Origin: Cinclus cinclus
Lineage: Eukaryota > Chordata > Aves > Passeriformes > Cinclidae
NCBI RefSeq assembly: GCF_963662255.1
Contig: NC_085055.1
Location: 17,036,704-17,100,703 of the forward strand
DNA length: 64,000 nucleotides
Direction: 5' to 3'
The notes under the pieces were generated by a model that ran no database searches, was not told where the DNA came from, and saw nothing but the letters and a program-made list of their open reading frames with translations. The position numbers were made by a program, and so were the translations under genes. The stretch's first letter is position 1, and every line of letters starts with the position of its first letter. This document shows positions 63,327 through 64,000 of this stretch, in pieces.

Positions 63327-64000
63327 GTAACTGGGTTTATTCTGTTAGTCATGCCTATCAATATGTTACAGCAAGTACAGCTTGGGGACAATTGGACACT
63401 TGGCAAGAGTTCTGAACTTACTCTATTAATACTTATTCGTGACAAAGATGGTCTGATTTATTGCTGATTAGAAGTAAGAAGTTCACGATGTCTGAAAAAT
63501 ACAGTTCTGTTTTGAAATGGAAAAATTGACTAAGGGGAAAGTTTTAATGTAAGTAGACAAGTGATGTCCAGCTCTGTGGTGTATCCTTGACTTTCCTGCT
63601 TTTACCACCTATGGTAGAAAGCTTGAAACCCTAGAGGTCCATGGCCTTTGTGGCAGATAGCTGGCTTGCAGAATCCAGAAGTGAGTAAGTACTGCTGTTC
63701 CCAGAGGAACTAGTGGGAGAGTATTCCATACACTTCACCAGGACCTCATCCACAGTAATACAGTTTCACAAATTCCTGATTTTAAACGTAGGAAACAATA
63801 TGGTTGTGTCAAACTGTTTCTTTGCTTGCATTGCACTTGTGTAAATTGTCACAGGCAATTAGGCACTTCGTGCCCACTGCAAAGGCTGCACAATTTCCAA
63901 GCCCCAGGCTTAAATGAGATCTTCTGAAAACCAACCAGAATGTAGCACTCACATAACAATTGCTGTGGAGAAGTGAGAATAAGCAAAGCTGGCCTTGGTT
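63327..64000 (+). other. Intron 40, left part
   Basis: Begins with GTAACT and runs off the window. No coding sequence recognised. Confidence 0.85.

Noticed and set aside
63327..64000. Truncated DOCK10 lacking the catalytic DHR-2 domain
   Set aside because: Exon 40 ends with a normal donor in open frame, so the remaining exons are expected beyond the window edge.

Overview
The window is vertebrate genomic DNA, most likely from a bird and probably a songbird. It carries the middle two thirds of one gene, DOCK10 (dedicator of cytokinesis 10, zizimin-3), transcribed left to right. I assembled 40 consecutive coding exons from 2666 to 63326. All have AG acceptors and GT donors, reading phase is continuous across every junction, and together they give 4410 nt (1470 codons) with no stop. 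Below, 'W' residue numbers count from the first codon in this window. W1 lies near residue 82 of the human protein and W1470 near residue 1550 of about 2186; both human positions are from memory and approximate. Exon numbers are local to this window.

The paralogue call rests on the diagnostic N-terminal and PH segments. The DOCK-C/D N-terminal block (exons 1-3), the Ser/Gly-rich linker and the PH domain follow DOCK10 closely. They differ clearly from what I recall of DOCK9 and DOCK11. The bird assignment is an inference from compact introns, very low interspersed-repeat content, one probable degraded CR1 fragment, and several sense-strand G/T-rich tracts of a kind common in songbird introns.

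Layout: 1-2665 is an intron following an exon outside the window. Exons 1-3 (2666-15036) encode the DOCK-C/D N-terminal region. Exons 4-6 (15346-20487) encode a glycine tract and the PH domain. Exons 7-14 (22103-35609) encode the conserved linker between PH and DHR-1. Exons 15-20 (36689-41529) encode the phospholipid-binding DHR-1 (C2-like) domain. Exons 21-40 (42058-63326) encode the helical, armadillo-like middle region. The catalytic DHR-2 (DOCKER) domain, the 3' end of the gene, the first exons and the promoter all lie outside the window.

The protein is a guanine nucleotide exchange factor for Cdc42-type Rho GTPases, recruited to membranes through PH and DHR-1. No second gene, RNA gene, CRISPR array or intact mobile element is supported. 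The most interesting extra signal is a possible in-frame alternative terminal exon with a poly(A) signal inside intron 9 (25748-26128), which would make a short PH-only isoform. Smaller points are an exon with a poor acceptor, a NAGNAG acceptor, an 11-bp minisatellite and strand-biased G/T tracts.
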